From assembly GCA_011800805.1 (NCBI GenBank), contig MPNW01000025.1, positions 99,365 through 163,364 of the forward strand: DNA of 64,000 nucleotides, written 5' to 3'. Below the pieces are notes generated by a model that worked only from the letters and a program-made list of their open reading frames with translations, did no database searches and had not been told where the DNA came from. Shown here piece after piece: positions 12,017-24,700 of the stretch; within the stretch, counting starts at the first letter, position 1; each line of letters starts with the position of its first letter. The position numbers were made by a program, and so were the translations under genes. The stretch is from Hirudo medicinalis. Lineage: Eukaryota; Annelida; Clitellata; Hirudinida; Hirudinidae.

Positions 12017-15000
12017 ATGGATCGGTTCGAGTATATCAATTGGTGGGGCTACTCTCCTGCTCTCGATTTGTTGGAAGACATTCAATCTGACACAGGTTAT
12101 TTTCTTATCTAAGCTCTAGTGAAGATAGCATTTGCTTAAATTTGTAATTTAAAGACGATCTTTTTAAGTTTTTGTTAATGTATTATTTCAGTGTTTATTG
12201 ATGTTTTCTTGTCAGTTTTGCAATGTGGTAGAATTTTTGTCTTTGAAATTAATAGATGAAGTTAACATTTTATCCTTCGGAGCTGGAGATTGTAGGCATA
12301 TTTTGGAAACAATGTCTAACCTTTTCAAAAAAAAGAAAAAAGTAAATGTAGGTATATGGTAATATCATTTTTATCACCATTTTCTAAACTTGAACATTTA
12401 TTTACCATGTTATTAGATAAAAGATGATAATAATTTACTTAAAATTGTTACCCATAATTGTTGGTATTTACTAAAAATGTTTAATAGCATTTATTTTTTT
12501 TCTATTTCTACAACATCTCTAATAATTTTCAAATTTCTTGTAAAGTTCTATATTGTTGAGAGTTCAATGGAACTCTATGCTCGTCACTTGCTTCTCATGT
12601 CCATCATCCTCAAACAGCAAACCATGAAAGGAATTCAAGGTGTGTTGTAAAAGCTTAAATTTATATACAAACTCAAGAAGCCTTCAGTTGTAATCCTTGC
12701 TTTGAATGCAATGTTGCAGATTGATCTACAAAGGAATTGTATTAATGCAAAAATTCAATGTAATCTTATAATTAAATATTCTTACAGTTAATGTTTATTA
12801 TAGTTGCATTATCAAAAACAATGATTTTACAAAAAATGTTTCAAGACTTCTCTTTAATTTTCTACTAACAATCATAATGATTTTCAAAATGATACAAAGG
12901 TTTGTGATGACAAAATGTTGTTGCTACCAGAAAAATCTGAGGTTTTTCTCGAAATTCATGGCAATGCTCTCATCAGGAAGCAAACTGTTGATTGCATACA
13001 AGAGAATTCTGAGCTACTGTTAAAGTAGGCAAGTTTAATGTTAGCAAAGCAATATAAATAAGTATACAATCAGTTATATCATGAACAACATGTTGTTGAC
13101 AATGCTACTATTATTAAATTCATGCAATATGTGCTTATTATTATTGCAACTCAATCAATTCTGACGTAGGATGGTCACAGATTACAGCTATCTGGATAGG
13201 AAGCTCCCATTGTTTGACCTCACAAATCTGAAGGTCTGTGTAAATCACAAGATTTTATTTGGAGAATGAATTTAATGGTGATGATTATTGTCTTCAGTAC
13301 AAAGAGAGAGATTGTCTTGAGGGAATTTTTAAGTACTGGAGGAAGCCTGAAATAGGAGACAAGTTTGACCTGGCCAAGTGTTGGTGAGATGACCTGATTA
13401 GTTTATATCACCTGATTATATAAACTGATTAGTTTATATCACCAATTACTCCATGCAAGATTACATATTACTTGCAATCAGAAATAATCAGAATAATTGC
13501 AAAGCTGTGTTATCCATGAATAAACATAACTGTGGATACCAGATATCCAACTATGCTTAATGATGAGGACGCTGCTGCTGATGATGATGATGGTGGTGAT
13601 GGTGATGATGATGAAATGAATAAATCTGGAAATGGATGTTTATCGATGCAGGGACTTCAGACTGCGGTCATACCTCGGCTCAAGATACGATGCCATTCCC
13701 AACGTTTTTGACTGGCATTTTCACATGAGGCTTGTTGACAAAAACGTCGGTTTTATAGAATTATAAAAGATATACTAAAAATTATTTTTTAAATAGCACT
13801 TTGTTTTCTGAAATATTTTTAAAAATATTCTATTAATTACAATTTTTTAGATAATGTTATTATTTGTTTAAAAATAATTTTATTTGATTGAATCGATCAA
13901 TTTAAAAATGAAGGCAGAGATAATCGGATCAAGAAATTACATTAGATGGAGGAGGACTGGAGTATCCTATCAACTGAGGGAAGCAGATTACAACATGACC
14001 AACAAGACACTTGCTTCTGCTGTGATTTTTAAAAATGTAATATATATATGTATAATATATAATAATAATATTTTATATATTATATAATATTACATATATT
14101 AATAATATTATATTAATAATAATAATAATATTATTATGTGCACTGAGTAATGGTTATTGTATGGTATTGAGCGATTATAGTGCTTTTAACATCTGATTTG
14201 AATGCATAAGACACTCAAAATTTAAGAAAATTACAAATACAAATACTGACTATGGTAATGTTATTACTGGATTATTACTATGTTGCTAGTTTAACTGTAT
14301 AAAATAATAATATTAATTAAAGCTATAATTTCGTTGTTAACAACTATTGTTATAATCTTTCTAATTGCTGATAAATTGGTGTTGTCACTAATGTTATGTT
14401 ATTATCACTTTCAGGAGGGTGATAGGATCCCAACAAGGGGCTATTGGGGTGATATAATACTGAGCCCCTACATATCATTTGGCATTGAGTGCCAAGAGGA
14501 GAGATTCTTCAAGAGGTGTAACAAAATTCTCACAAAGGTGATGAAAATTATTATTTGAATGGTTGGGGACAATTGAAACTATTGTGTGATAGGCATTCAT
14601 GGCCACCACCAACACACTCCTTTAATCAGTATTACAACCATCACTGCAGACAAGTGAGGATGTAGCCATGTACAATATGGCATGTAACATCCATCAGATC
14701 ATATATGGAGAAGAGTATAAGCCAGCCACATCATCATGCAACATCATTGGCGATGAGTTCGAAGGCCACAATCAAGGTATTTCAATATTTTAATATCACT
14801 GAGTTTTTATGTTGATAATTAATAATGGACCAAGCTATTAATCACTCACTTTTCTACCAAAATTCAAAAAAACACTAAAACTTAAAGTGAAGTAAATCGA
14901 TCGATCGTTAAATTGCGATTTTAATTAAACTCGATAAAATTCCAACTGGACTCGATCAGTTTCGGTCAATCAAATTTTATTGATATTTTGTTATTGTTAG

Positions 15001-16261
15001 CATCACATTAGCATACAACTATTCATCTTACACTACGTAAGATTTGGATTATATGTATCTTTCTCATAACATTTTCCCTTCACAGAAAGTGAAGGTAGCT
15101 CCAGAAGATCAGCTGAAGCAGACGTCATTTCTGATGATGGTAAATGTTTCAATGATTTCTTACATTTGATTTAAGTCTAACCATGCCCCACTGAGGATCA
15201 AGAGGTTACATTTGAGGTTTCCTCGCAGATGACATCCTTCGCAATTTGCCTTGCGTTATCTCTATTATTCTTTTTATTTACCTACGAACATATTAAGCTC
15301 TGCTTTGTTGATGTTGTGTTATTTCATTTTTTGATGTGGCAATATAATTCCTGGGTCTTAGTAATGAATTGAATCCATCTAGTCAATCATCTGGGCTTTA
15401 ATTGTGGCTTGTGCAAATTACAGAATTTATTCACCTTGATGGAATCAAGATCGTTTTCTTGTCCCGTTTAATTCCTTCAAAGTTGCACCATCAATCAAAG
15501 TTCATAAAGAAATTCCAAGTGATTTATTTTGGAAACAGGTTATTGCATTTCAACTAGAATTTTTATGGAAACAAATAATAGAAATGGAGATGACCAAAGT
15601 TAGGTTACTTGTTTTGGTAATGAATGATTTGGATTAAAATAATTTAGTAGTGCTACCAGAATGAAGATGCTATTTATTAAATGAAATAAGGTGTTCTTTG
15701 TTTATTAACTTATGCACTTTAATCTCAATGTTATGGATTTTGTTGTTCCAATATTAAGCCAATTCCAAATCCTGACACAAGACTTGTGTGATACCTTTCA
15801 AGACACTGCCATTCTGTACTTTGAAACGGCCAAGTAAATATCAACTCTTTTTGTTGCGAATATAATGATGAAAGCTCTGTTTACTTTGTGCTTCCTTAAA
15901 CAGAAGTAGTTTAACAGAAATCGAACCTTCATGAAGACAGTTTTGATTCGCAAAAAATTATAATAAATCTCCCTTTATTATTTATTTAATTGACTAGCCG
16001 CTTCAAGAATTCAAACAATTATTTTAAGATTCATGTTGGATCTCAAAAAAGAAGAGATGGAAAGATTTGACGAAAAAGTTCGTCAAACAGCCGAGTCGGT
16101 TGGTTGTAAAGTACGTTAATTAATTCCATTAGCCTTCAGCCATTGCCTTCAGTTTGAACAATTCATGTGAAGCTCTTGAATGTTCGCAGGGACCGACTGA
16201 CCTGTGTAATGGTGCCCACGCTCGATTCACTTTCGAGCGCCAATCAGGGAGTCACAGTTGA
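12017..16261 (+). CDS. DNAAF3: Dynein axonemal assembly factor 3
   Basis: Cytoplasmic factor (PF22 in Chlamydomonas) needed to preassemble axonemal dynein arms, so the organism should make motile cilia or flagella. Fifteen exons: 12017-12095, 12256-12347, 12546-12639, 12931-13024, 13170-13233, 13298-13383, 13652-13749, 13918-14036, 14415-14537, 14650-14776, 15086-15139, 15424-15538, 15759-15833, 16029-16110, 16190-16261; 1374 nt, 457 aa, frame and phase consistent throughout. Diagnostic stretches are the N-terminal WWGYSPALDLL, ILSFGAGDCRHILETMS, IVESSMELYARHLLL, RLRSYLGSRYDAIPNVFDWH, RWRRTGVSYQLR and RGYWGDIILSPYISFGIE, each lining up with the animal protein. Somewhat shorter than human DNAAF3 because the variable tail is short. 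The start lies just before the conserved N-terminus. Confidence 0.95.
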
Positions 16262-17057
16262 TATCTGAATTTGCAGGCGCAACAATTTTTCTCTTCTATA
16301 AATTTTGTTTATCTCAATAAATCTAAATTCTTAATCCGAAATAAAACAACTGTGATCAGGGAGAAAGCACCAATTCCGAACGCTGATGTTCAGCTCACAA
16401 AACTAACGTTTTGTATTGTAAGCCTCCCAATAAACCTCATATTATTTCGATTTGGTGAACAGAGGCTCTCATAAAAATCTTTTGTAAATGTGTCAATCAA
16501 TCAATTATCTGTTTAAAAAATGATTAATAAGCGATTCTTGCTACTGGCTCATAACAGAAAAAAATAAAATGGGAAAAATCGTTTCAAGCTGCTGCGAGTC
16601 AATTAAAGCTAATCAGTCACTGCGCATTGCAGGACTTGCAGCAGTATTCTTTGAACTTGGGGTCGTTAGTGCAGTGATGGTGGCCGAAGAAGGAGACATA
16701 ACCGTCGCAGGTATACACCTTGGATTTTTGTTCTTCGCCCAATGTGTTCCGAGAGATTTTGACAAAATGGTCTCCGTATTGGCAATCTAAATGTTAACGA
16801 GTAATAAATACGGAGACTTCTCCAATGATGATAAAATAATTGTTGGTTGTATCGCCTGATTTAAGCTTTATTTCCGTTATTTATCTTGCTGTGCTGACGA
16901 CGCTTCCAGCGATTTGGAATGGCTTATTATAGATCATTTGGAACATTCATAGTTAATCGACAAGTGTATTAAACTAAATTAAAATAAAACATTCACCATT
17001 GATCAAACCCCTCACAGCAGTTTTATAACCACTGCTTGTAACATATCACTCAGTGAT
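16262..17057. other. Interval after DNAAF3 with one doubtful ORF
   Basis: AT-rich stretch between the DNAAF3 stop and the small secreted-protein gene. The only candidate is the 73-codon ORF at 16569-16790, listed separately. Confidence 0.5.
16569..16790 (+). CDS. Possible small membrane protein, 73 aa, unrecognised
   Basis: An ATG-started ORF with a Cys/Lys-rich beginning (MGKIVSSCCESIKANQSLR) followed by two hydrophobic stretches (IAGLAAVFFELGVVSAVMVA and GIHLGFLFFA). A GTATAC sequence after TVAG (about 16711) could be a splice donor, in which case only the first 47 residues are coding. I do not recognise a family, and the ORF is short enough to be chance. Confidence 0.25.
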   Translation: MGKIVSSCCESIKANQSLRIAGLAAVFFELGVVSAVMVAEEGDITVAGIHLGFLFFAQCVPRDFDKMVSVLAI

Positions 17058-17355
17058 TTAGCTAGAGCTAAGGAAAAAACAGAAAAAACAGTTACCTTGG
17101 ATCCCTGTTTCGAATCTCTTACAAGACTGACAGCAGAGATTCCTATTATGTTCCAAGTAACAATAATGCGATTGCAACATGGTTCTACACTCGTCAGATC
17201 TGTCTACACATTGTGCTACGAAGGATATTGATCGTCTTAAAATTAAATTCAATTTAGGACTTTAAAAAAACCTCACCGGTTGATGTATCAATAAAAATAA
17301 AAAAGATAAATAAAGTCAGTAAGCTGCAAGCCAAAACATAGTGCCTGGAATCCAT
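17058..17355 (-). CDS. Small secreted six-cysteine protein, PLAC-like domain
   Basis: Exon 1 (17277-17355) encodes MDSRHYVLACSLLTLFIFF followed by IFIDTST, a clear signal peptide; exon 2 (17096-17215) joins in phase 1 and encodes a mature chain beginning near AQCVDRSDECRTML. Cysteine spacing C-x6-C-x8-C-x9-CC-x2-C with an adjacent CC resembles the PLAC (protease and lacunin) module at the ends of ADAMTS-like and papilin proteins; a ShK-like fold is the alternative. After GIQ the frame either reads through to TAA at 17058-17060, adding a Phe/Cys-rich tail, or splices at GTAACT to a short last exon near 17030. No other extracellular modules are visible upstream, so it may be a stand-alone secreted peptide. 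Function unknown. Confidence 0.6.
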
Positions 17356-18193
17356 TTGTTTTTCTGTTTGCAGTTTTTATGCAAATTCTCAAAAATAAAG
17401 AGATCCCACGAATCGAACCTAAATTATAAGTTATGAGCACGTTATCCACTTCTAGAGTTCATCAACAAATATCTTCAAGCAGAGCAGAGGAAAACATAGC
17501 AAAGCTGCTACGAAGAGAATTTAGCTTCATTCTTCTGAACAACGTAGGCAGGCCAGGTACACTCACTCGCTGCATCCAACCATACCACACTTAGCACTTC
17601 AACCACCGCTACATATCGCTTTCTAAACATTTCTTAATGCCTCTATTATGAAATCTTTAGACTTTAGATTCCTTTGAAGGCTGACAAATCATAGCTGTCT
17701 AAAGAATCGGAACGAAAACCAAGTACGACCGGCCCGGCGATTCGGCTTAGTCCACTCTACTTCTCGAAAAATTGAGTTTAGAATTACTATAAATAAGGGT
17801 TTATTAGACATTCGTAAAACACATATGTTTCACATTTAACAATGCTATAATTAGTCTGAACCTTATGTTTTCTACAAAAATGACTACATCGTATGATCCC
17901 ATTCAGTGAACTCACGGCGGGAGATTATCGTGTTGCGCTAATTGTAGCCCTTAAAGCCGTTCGTACAACGAGAATCGACTCCGAAAAATCTTTCATCAAA
18001 CTTGTCTAATTCGAGACAGAGACGCCCACTAATTGTATAGAGGGCGTTCGAAAGTTTGGCAGGCGGCTTCGTCATCAATATAAAGCTTTGTTAGTGAAGG
18101 CTCTCGCAAATCTAGTAGCAGTTGGTCGCAAGGTAGAAACAAAAAAATAAAAGAAAAAACAAACAAAACAATGCACTACATTCCGAAATAGTG
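17356..18193. other. Interval between the secreted-protein gene and PIGB
   Basis: No credible ORF. A GGTTCGATTCG box near 17407-17425 (minus) resembles a tRNA B box, but its flanks do not form a T-stem. Confidence 0.5.
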
Positions 18194-21100
18194 TCATTTA
18201 CAAACCACAATAAGATATTCAGCAATCCTGCCCGCTGGAAAATGAGTGTGGAAAAAGTTGGCGCATTTTGTGAAACCAAACTCGGTCAGATACGGTGACA
18301 ATTTAACGAAAAGTGACTCGAACATAATTATATGAGTGGGGATTGCCACGGATTCAGTTACTTCTTTGTAATGTTGTGTGGTTGGCCATTTCTGCTTGCT
18401 GATCCAAGCAGATGGTTCTGAGAAAAATGTGTCTGCTTCATCTATATAACTGTCTTTATGATCCAAGTTTGGTTCACAAGTCAAGAAGTTCATAGTAATG
18501 TTCTTGTGAATGTGGCTAAAATGAGTCAATCAACAGAATATCTTCATATGAAATCACTGTAATTATGCTAGCAAAAATTATATATTAAAGTAATAAGCTA
18601 TAAGCATGGATGAAGTGAAGTGTGCTGGATAGTTGGTAGTAAGCTGGAACATATTGCCAGAGATAGCATTAGTCAGATGCATGTTTTTCTCTATGGGAAT
18701 CTAGGTAAAATTCATTTATAGTACGGCATGCTGCAACACTGGGAGCATCAATTACTTATTTGGTTTATCTCACGACAAGAAATAAATTCAAAACTGCAAA
18801 ACTCAACCTGTAATAGGGGGTAGAATGACATGGCAACAAGAATAAAATATTGGTTTTAGGATTCTGGCTTGCTTGCTCAGACAGATATTCCATAACATCA
18901 AGAGCTCCTCTCTGGTGGAACATACAGGTGTATATTGCAGGAGCAGCATTTAGGCTTATAAGGAGCATTGCCACAAGGAATTTTGAAGTATGGTTTTCAT
19001 TTTTGATTGGCTTATTGTCACTGTTGGGCTGCTTGAACTTTTTATCTTTGTCCTGATTTTGGTCAGCCCTGATTTTGACATGATTTTGAACCATGGACAC
19101 ATGTGGACCATCAATGTAGTGGTGCAGTGCCATGCCACATAAGTGGAAAGTAAATGGCAAAACTCCTGACAAAAACCTGAATTCCTTATGGGGAAGAAAG
19201 CTGCAGAAAATAAACAACATTTATGAATCCATGACAAGATAAAAAGCTCAATCAGCTCAACAACTGTAACCATGTGATGTATCTGACACCAGGATGACTA
19301 ACCTATATATAGTGATTGTCCACATGATAGTGATAATGAATAGAGTGTGCTGCCATCTCAGAATTGCCATTGCAAACATCACCACATGGGTGGAGAGGAT
19401 GGTGATAAATCCTTGTGTGAAATACCTGTCATAGGTTATTATCAATCTGATAATATCAACAGTTACTGCATTTAAATCTATTTTAACATTCCTCACCAAT
19501 GCCACTGATGTACACCATAAATGCTAGAAAGTCCTGACATGACATTAAACTTAAAAAAATTATAATAGACATTGATGAAATCTCCATAGAAAAGATAGTC
19601 CATAGCAGCTGACAAGACCATAGTAACTGATCTGTTTGTTCATATTTTATCAATGTATTAAGAAAAAAATTTGTGTAATACTGGCATAATTATATGAATA
19701 TAGTTTGTGTCTTATACATATTTTATATCTTATACGTCTTATCGACAAACCCAATTGCAACCCAGGAGAAGATGAGAGAGCAGAAATTTCCACTTCCCAG
19801 AGAACTTTTGAGTTGTTGTAAAATTATTGGTGTCCAAACAATCAAAGCAGTGGGCCTCAGAATAACGGAGAGGCACACTAGCATAATGAAAGCAGGACAA
19901 CCAGAAGCCTCTCTGTTACAAAAATTTTAGGTTTAAGAGCGGCATCATTGTGAGCAAAGAAAGACATGCATGAATTTTAAAAGTGTAAAACATCTTGACT
20001 TATTTCATTTCTATGTATAGAAGACCTTCTAAAGAATTGTAACGTTAATTAAATTAAAACATTCTTTATGTTATGAAACAAAAGTTTTAACTAAACTAAC
20101 TTTTTTGACCAAGGGTAAAAGAACAGAGCAATTGCTACAAGACTGCCTTCCGTCGAGTTGGAAAGTGTTCTTGTCGAAGAATAAAAAAGATACCATGAAG
20201 TTAACTGGCACAGGAGAGTCCATCTTGCCACCCTGTGATTGGATGATATCTTGTAGGCTGTCTTATACATATAGAGGTCACCCAGTGCTGATAATGTAGA
20301 CTGAATAAACATTGGACCTTTGGCCTAAAGTATGAATTCAATAAAATAAAAAATATCCTTATTACTGCATTAACATCAATTAGTATGCTAATATACAAGT
20401 TGGTTCAAATGGTTGCATTTCTGCATGCCACACCAAATTGAAAAATCATACTGTTCTGTCATGCTTGTGACCTAGCTAGCGTCGTCAATTACTGACCCCA
20501 TTCACTAAAACTACAGTTTCAAGTGAATTTGTGAAGGATTTAGCAAGAATTAAAAGTATTTAATTTGAATCCCCATTTTTTATCATTTGTTTTTAGAAGG
20601 AATGTACATTAAATGATGATTTAAGCCCAACTGAGCAACAATGATAATGATAATAAGCAACAAAGTTTGAAAGCAAATACTTACAATGAGACATCTGCTA
20701 TCAAGATTCAAGAGCTTCAGCAAAAAGTAGTAACAGGAAAAAAAAAATGGGTAAAGGTAGCTTCTCAGGCCTTTTCTCCATTCCCATGTCAAGTAACCAT
20801 AACTAAATAGACAAATTGTAAGTATTCAAAACATTTCAATCTTGTAAATTTAATATTGACCCAAAAATGGCCTTATGGGCAACTTCAAGTGACTGCCAAT
20901 ACTCATCAGGCACAAAAGATGTCTGTATCATCCAGGCATTTATTATGCGAAAAACCAATAGGCAGGCATAAAGTCTTATGTCCGTCTTAGTAGCAGACTT
21001 CATCAGCACCTCCCATAATAAAGGTGAGATCTTCCAAATAAAAATGGTGAAGAATTAAAATCAATGTGCTTCTAGTTATAAAACAAAATCATGAAAAGTA

Positions 21101-21287
21101 TATTCACTTGCTCTAGCAAAACCATATTATATGGGCATTTAATCAGATTTACCTTTGGAGAAATTTGTGACTCCCCCACAATTTTGTCAGATTTTGTATT
21201 TATCGAGTGGACATCCCCGCTTTTGTTTACGTGCTCTTTTCTCCTAAGCCTCACCCCTTTGACAACCGGCACCTTCTTAGCACCCAT
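18194..21287 (-). CDS. PIGB: GPI mannosyltransferase 3 (PIG-B)
   Basis: ER multispanning GT-C enzyme that adds the third mannose to the GPI-anchor precursor from dolichol-phosphate-mannose. Nine exons: 21153-21287, 20861-21030, 20685-20802, 20101-20324, 19751-19912, 19631-19497, 19425-19303, 19200-18808, 18515-18194; 1782 nt, 593 aa. Diagnostic: [16 protein letters not shown] in the first lumenal loop (the DE pair expected of GT-C enzymes), [82 protein letters not shown] and [14 protein letters not shown], in family order. A hydrophilic insert of about 40 residues rich in Lys, Asp and Asn (near 18980-19090) separates HKEFRFL from the last membrane segment; the human protein has a shorter linker there. 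The start is the first ATG before a basic N-terminus. Confidence 0.95.
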
Positions 21288-21770
21288 GTGGACAAACCAA
21301 ACTCGTCTGAGCAGAGCGTAAACAATTGACGACCCAGTTGTTTATTAAAAAAGCCAATATTCGAATACAAAAATCGAATACTTGCATAATTAAAATTATT
21401 TTGGATCCAACTTACGCTTTGTTTATAGATAAGTGTGTGTTGCACTACATACATATATTTTTTTTACGTGTAAAAATGGCAAGCAACTCAGTTCGTAAGC
21501 AGAGCAAGCTTTGAACCAAAGCTTCCAATGCATCCAAATCCCGACGCAGTGTACGGGCCCCCTACAGCAGAAGCTACCCATTGCGAGACCCACTAGGCAA
21601 GGCGCTTCAAAACAATTTTAGGTCTATGCGTCAAGGAACGTCACAAAAGACAACGAAAGTTCCAATAAAATTTAACAAAGCCGAGATTATGTTATCGATG
21701 TACTAGTCTCAAAATGAAATCTACAATTCATATATTCAAGAAACTCGAAGTCCAAAATCTTCCCAATTTC
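21288..21770. other. PIGB promoter and zinc-finger gene 3' end
   Basis: The 483 bp between the zinc-finger stop and the PIGB start, both on the minus strand. No coding signal found. Confidence 0.5.
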
Positions 21771-24700
21771 TTAAATGTCTTCTTGTTGCATTGGCACTTC
21801 TGCACTAGACAACCCACCAATTGATTCCGATTGTGATGGAGAAAGTGTAGACAGAGTATTTTCTGCTTCATTGTCTGTTTTACCCAAAACCAAACCATCA
21901 GTCGCTCCAGTAACTTCCAGAGCACCAGGAAGTGGATCATCTACAACTTGCTCTATGTTCACAGTGCCATCAAAGGAAGCACTATCACAGCCAATGGTAT
22001 AGTTCTCATAATGGTCTTGATTTAAGTTGTTGCACTCAGAATCAACATCAGCTAAAGTTTCCCCAGTTGAGGTAGATTGCTCTTCAGCCTGCATCTCAAC
22101 TGTCTTGTTGGTCTGGGCATCAGAAGCTGATGCAGGAAAGAGTGATTGATCATAGTACATGCTCATGTCATAGTATCCTCCATAAGATGGATATCCCACA
22201 TAGGGAGCCATCATTGGCATGTAGCCACCCATGAATCCACTCATCATGGCATTGGGAGGAACCCCAGGGAATGGTGGAATTCTGATATCCTTTGGCTGAA
22301 CCGTCACAGTGTCTTTCATAACCCTTGAAAGCAGTTCCTCTCTACTTAGACTGGCAGAATTGGTTGTGATTTGAGGCTTGCCAGATTCAGCTTCACTCTT
22401 AAAGTTCATCTTTGAAGGTCTCTTCCCTATGAAGGGCAATTTTTTAAAGGAGGATAAAAGTGATGAACTGTTTGCTGAAGTTTCTTTATCCTTGGCCATC
22501 ACAATATTCTTAAATGAATTTGTCTCCAAAGTTGCCTTGAGATCGAGGGTTACCTTTTCAGGCCTGGATTTTAATTCCATCACGATCGGCTCCTGTCTGA
22601 CGGTTTCAACAACAGCATGTTTTATGGATTCATCGGATGCGTGGTGTTCCTTCTCGACAGATTCCTCAACTTGATACTGTTCTTGAATCTCAGGATCATC
22701 GGCGACAGTTTCCTCATCTTTCTTTTCTAATTCCTGCTCGACGACCGTACCCACGTCGCTAATTTCAGGTCCGGTTTCTGAAATTTCTTCCTCCATTATT
22801 GTCATTGTTGGGACATCTACTGTCCCAACTTCTTCTTTTACCATTACCTCTGGAGTGATTTCTGGCTCCAAAATTTCCTGGTGGACTACTCGCACGGCTT
22901 GATACATCCTCGACTCTACATCCAAGGTACGCCTTTTTTGGTATCTTGGATTCTTTTGAAGGAAATCCTGGGACATAAGTGCAATGCAAATTAAAGAAAA
23001 ATTAGACTGAACTTGGACATCCAGGGGCCAAGCTTACCCTGTAGTTACTATTGTGATCCTCGCTCTTCATGTGTTTATCGGCCAGCTTGATGTCGGCAAT
23101 GAGTTCATTGCAGAGTTTGCAGTAGAACGCGGACGTTCCGAGCATGAACTCCAGTCCTGGAATCACAGGTCAAAAGTGACAGTTTTAAAAGTTTTATACA
23201 TTATTAATCATACTGCTGCACAATGCCTACTTTAGATTCATAAAATCCTGGATCAGGGGTGATGTGAGCAGAGAAGGCAAGATTAAAATTTTCCAGATCA
23301 CTTGAGGCGTACAAAATGATACAACCCAGAGTTGAGCATTCCAAATTATGTATATAAGACAACTTCAGCCTTAACCTACCTTTTCTGATGGCGTGAGGCA
23401 AAATTTCAACCAACCTTTCAATGGCACGGATATCTTGCTTTTTGACTTCATCCTGGGTTTTTCCATGAGATCCTCTGTCCATGGCTTTGGGTCATTTCTC
23501 ACTGACTGCAACGAATAACGTAATGCGTGAACGCGACGAACGGCAGGCATTAAAAAAACTAAACAAGGCACCATCTCAAAAACAGAATCAAGGGCAGTAC
23601 TTTCTGATGGGAGTCGAAATGAAGGTGCCTGAGGTAGTCAATGGCTTCTTCATAAACGACATTACATCTGTCACACCAGTGACTTCCCTCATCGAAGTAG
23701 TCGTACTGAGTTTTCTTCTTCAACTTCTCCTTCTTTATGTCTTCTTTTCCATGCTCTTCAGTCAAGCCAAATTTCTCTACAAGGTCGACAGGATGACTTT
23801 TCTTCTTTGGCCACCTGTTAAAGGACCTGTCATACTTGAAAGTGTCATCATAAATTTCGAGATCCCTGCTTTTGCCTCGAGTCTTGTGCTCATTCTCCCT
23901 CCATGAGTAAGAATCCCTCAAGTTTTTCCTGTGCTTCTTCTTTAAAGATCGCCCTTTTGACCTCTTTCTTCTCTCATGGTAACTATCATAGCTATCATCA
24001 CTGAAGCTGCTCACGCTAATTGACCTGCATCTCTTTGCCTTGGGATGACTTCTTTCTTTCACCGTGATCCATCTTCTTTCATCTCCTTTAAAACACTGAT
24101 CTTCACCCTTCCAGTCATCTCTCTCTTCATCATGTTTAATCCTGGAAGATTTCTTGAATCTTTTTGACTTGGTCGGTAAAACGTCACTTGCCATGTCAAA
24201 TGGACTTTCTTCAAAATCATGTTCTGAACAATGTCTTTTCTTGGATTTGCTTTTCTCTGGAATGGGCTCTACTTTCACATTTCTGACTTCTTCACAATCA
24301 CCTTGAAGTTTGCTTCCCATGTCAATCTTCTTGGACTCAACCATGCTTCTGCACCTCTTGATGTTCAATGCAATCAAACTGTCTTCATCTTTGGAGCAGT
24401 TGCTTTCCCCCATCTTCTCCTCAAAATCTGAATAATCTTCATATAAATTATCACACCCCTTTGGCCTGCTGCCCACTCTTTTTTCGCAATCTCTAGATTT
24501 TCTTGTCTGAGTAGAGTTTTGAATGCCTGCCCTGACCCTCCTTTCTTCAACACGTCCCCCAATTGTTTTGGTATATTTAGAGGGGTTTTCAGGCAAAGAT
24601 AGTTCTTCTAAAATATGATCTTCATGGCCATATAATTTGTTATCTTTCAGTTTATTGTCAATGTTGGGCAATTTCTTTTCACTGTCTGGTAAGCTGTTTA

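Noticed and set aside
17397..17450. Possible tRNA gene on the minus strand
   Set aside because: A B-box-like GGTTCGATTCG and an anticodon-like loop are present, but the T-stem and acceptor stem do not pair.
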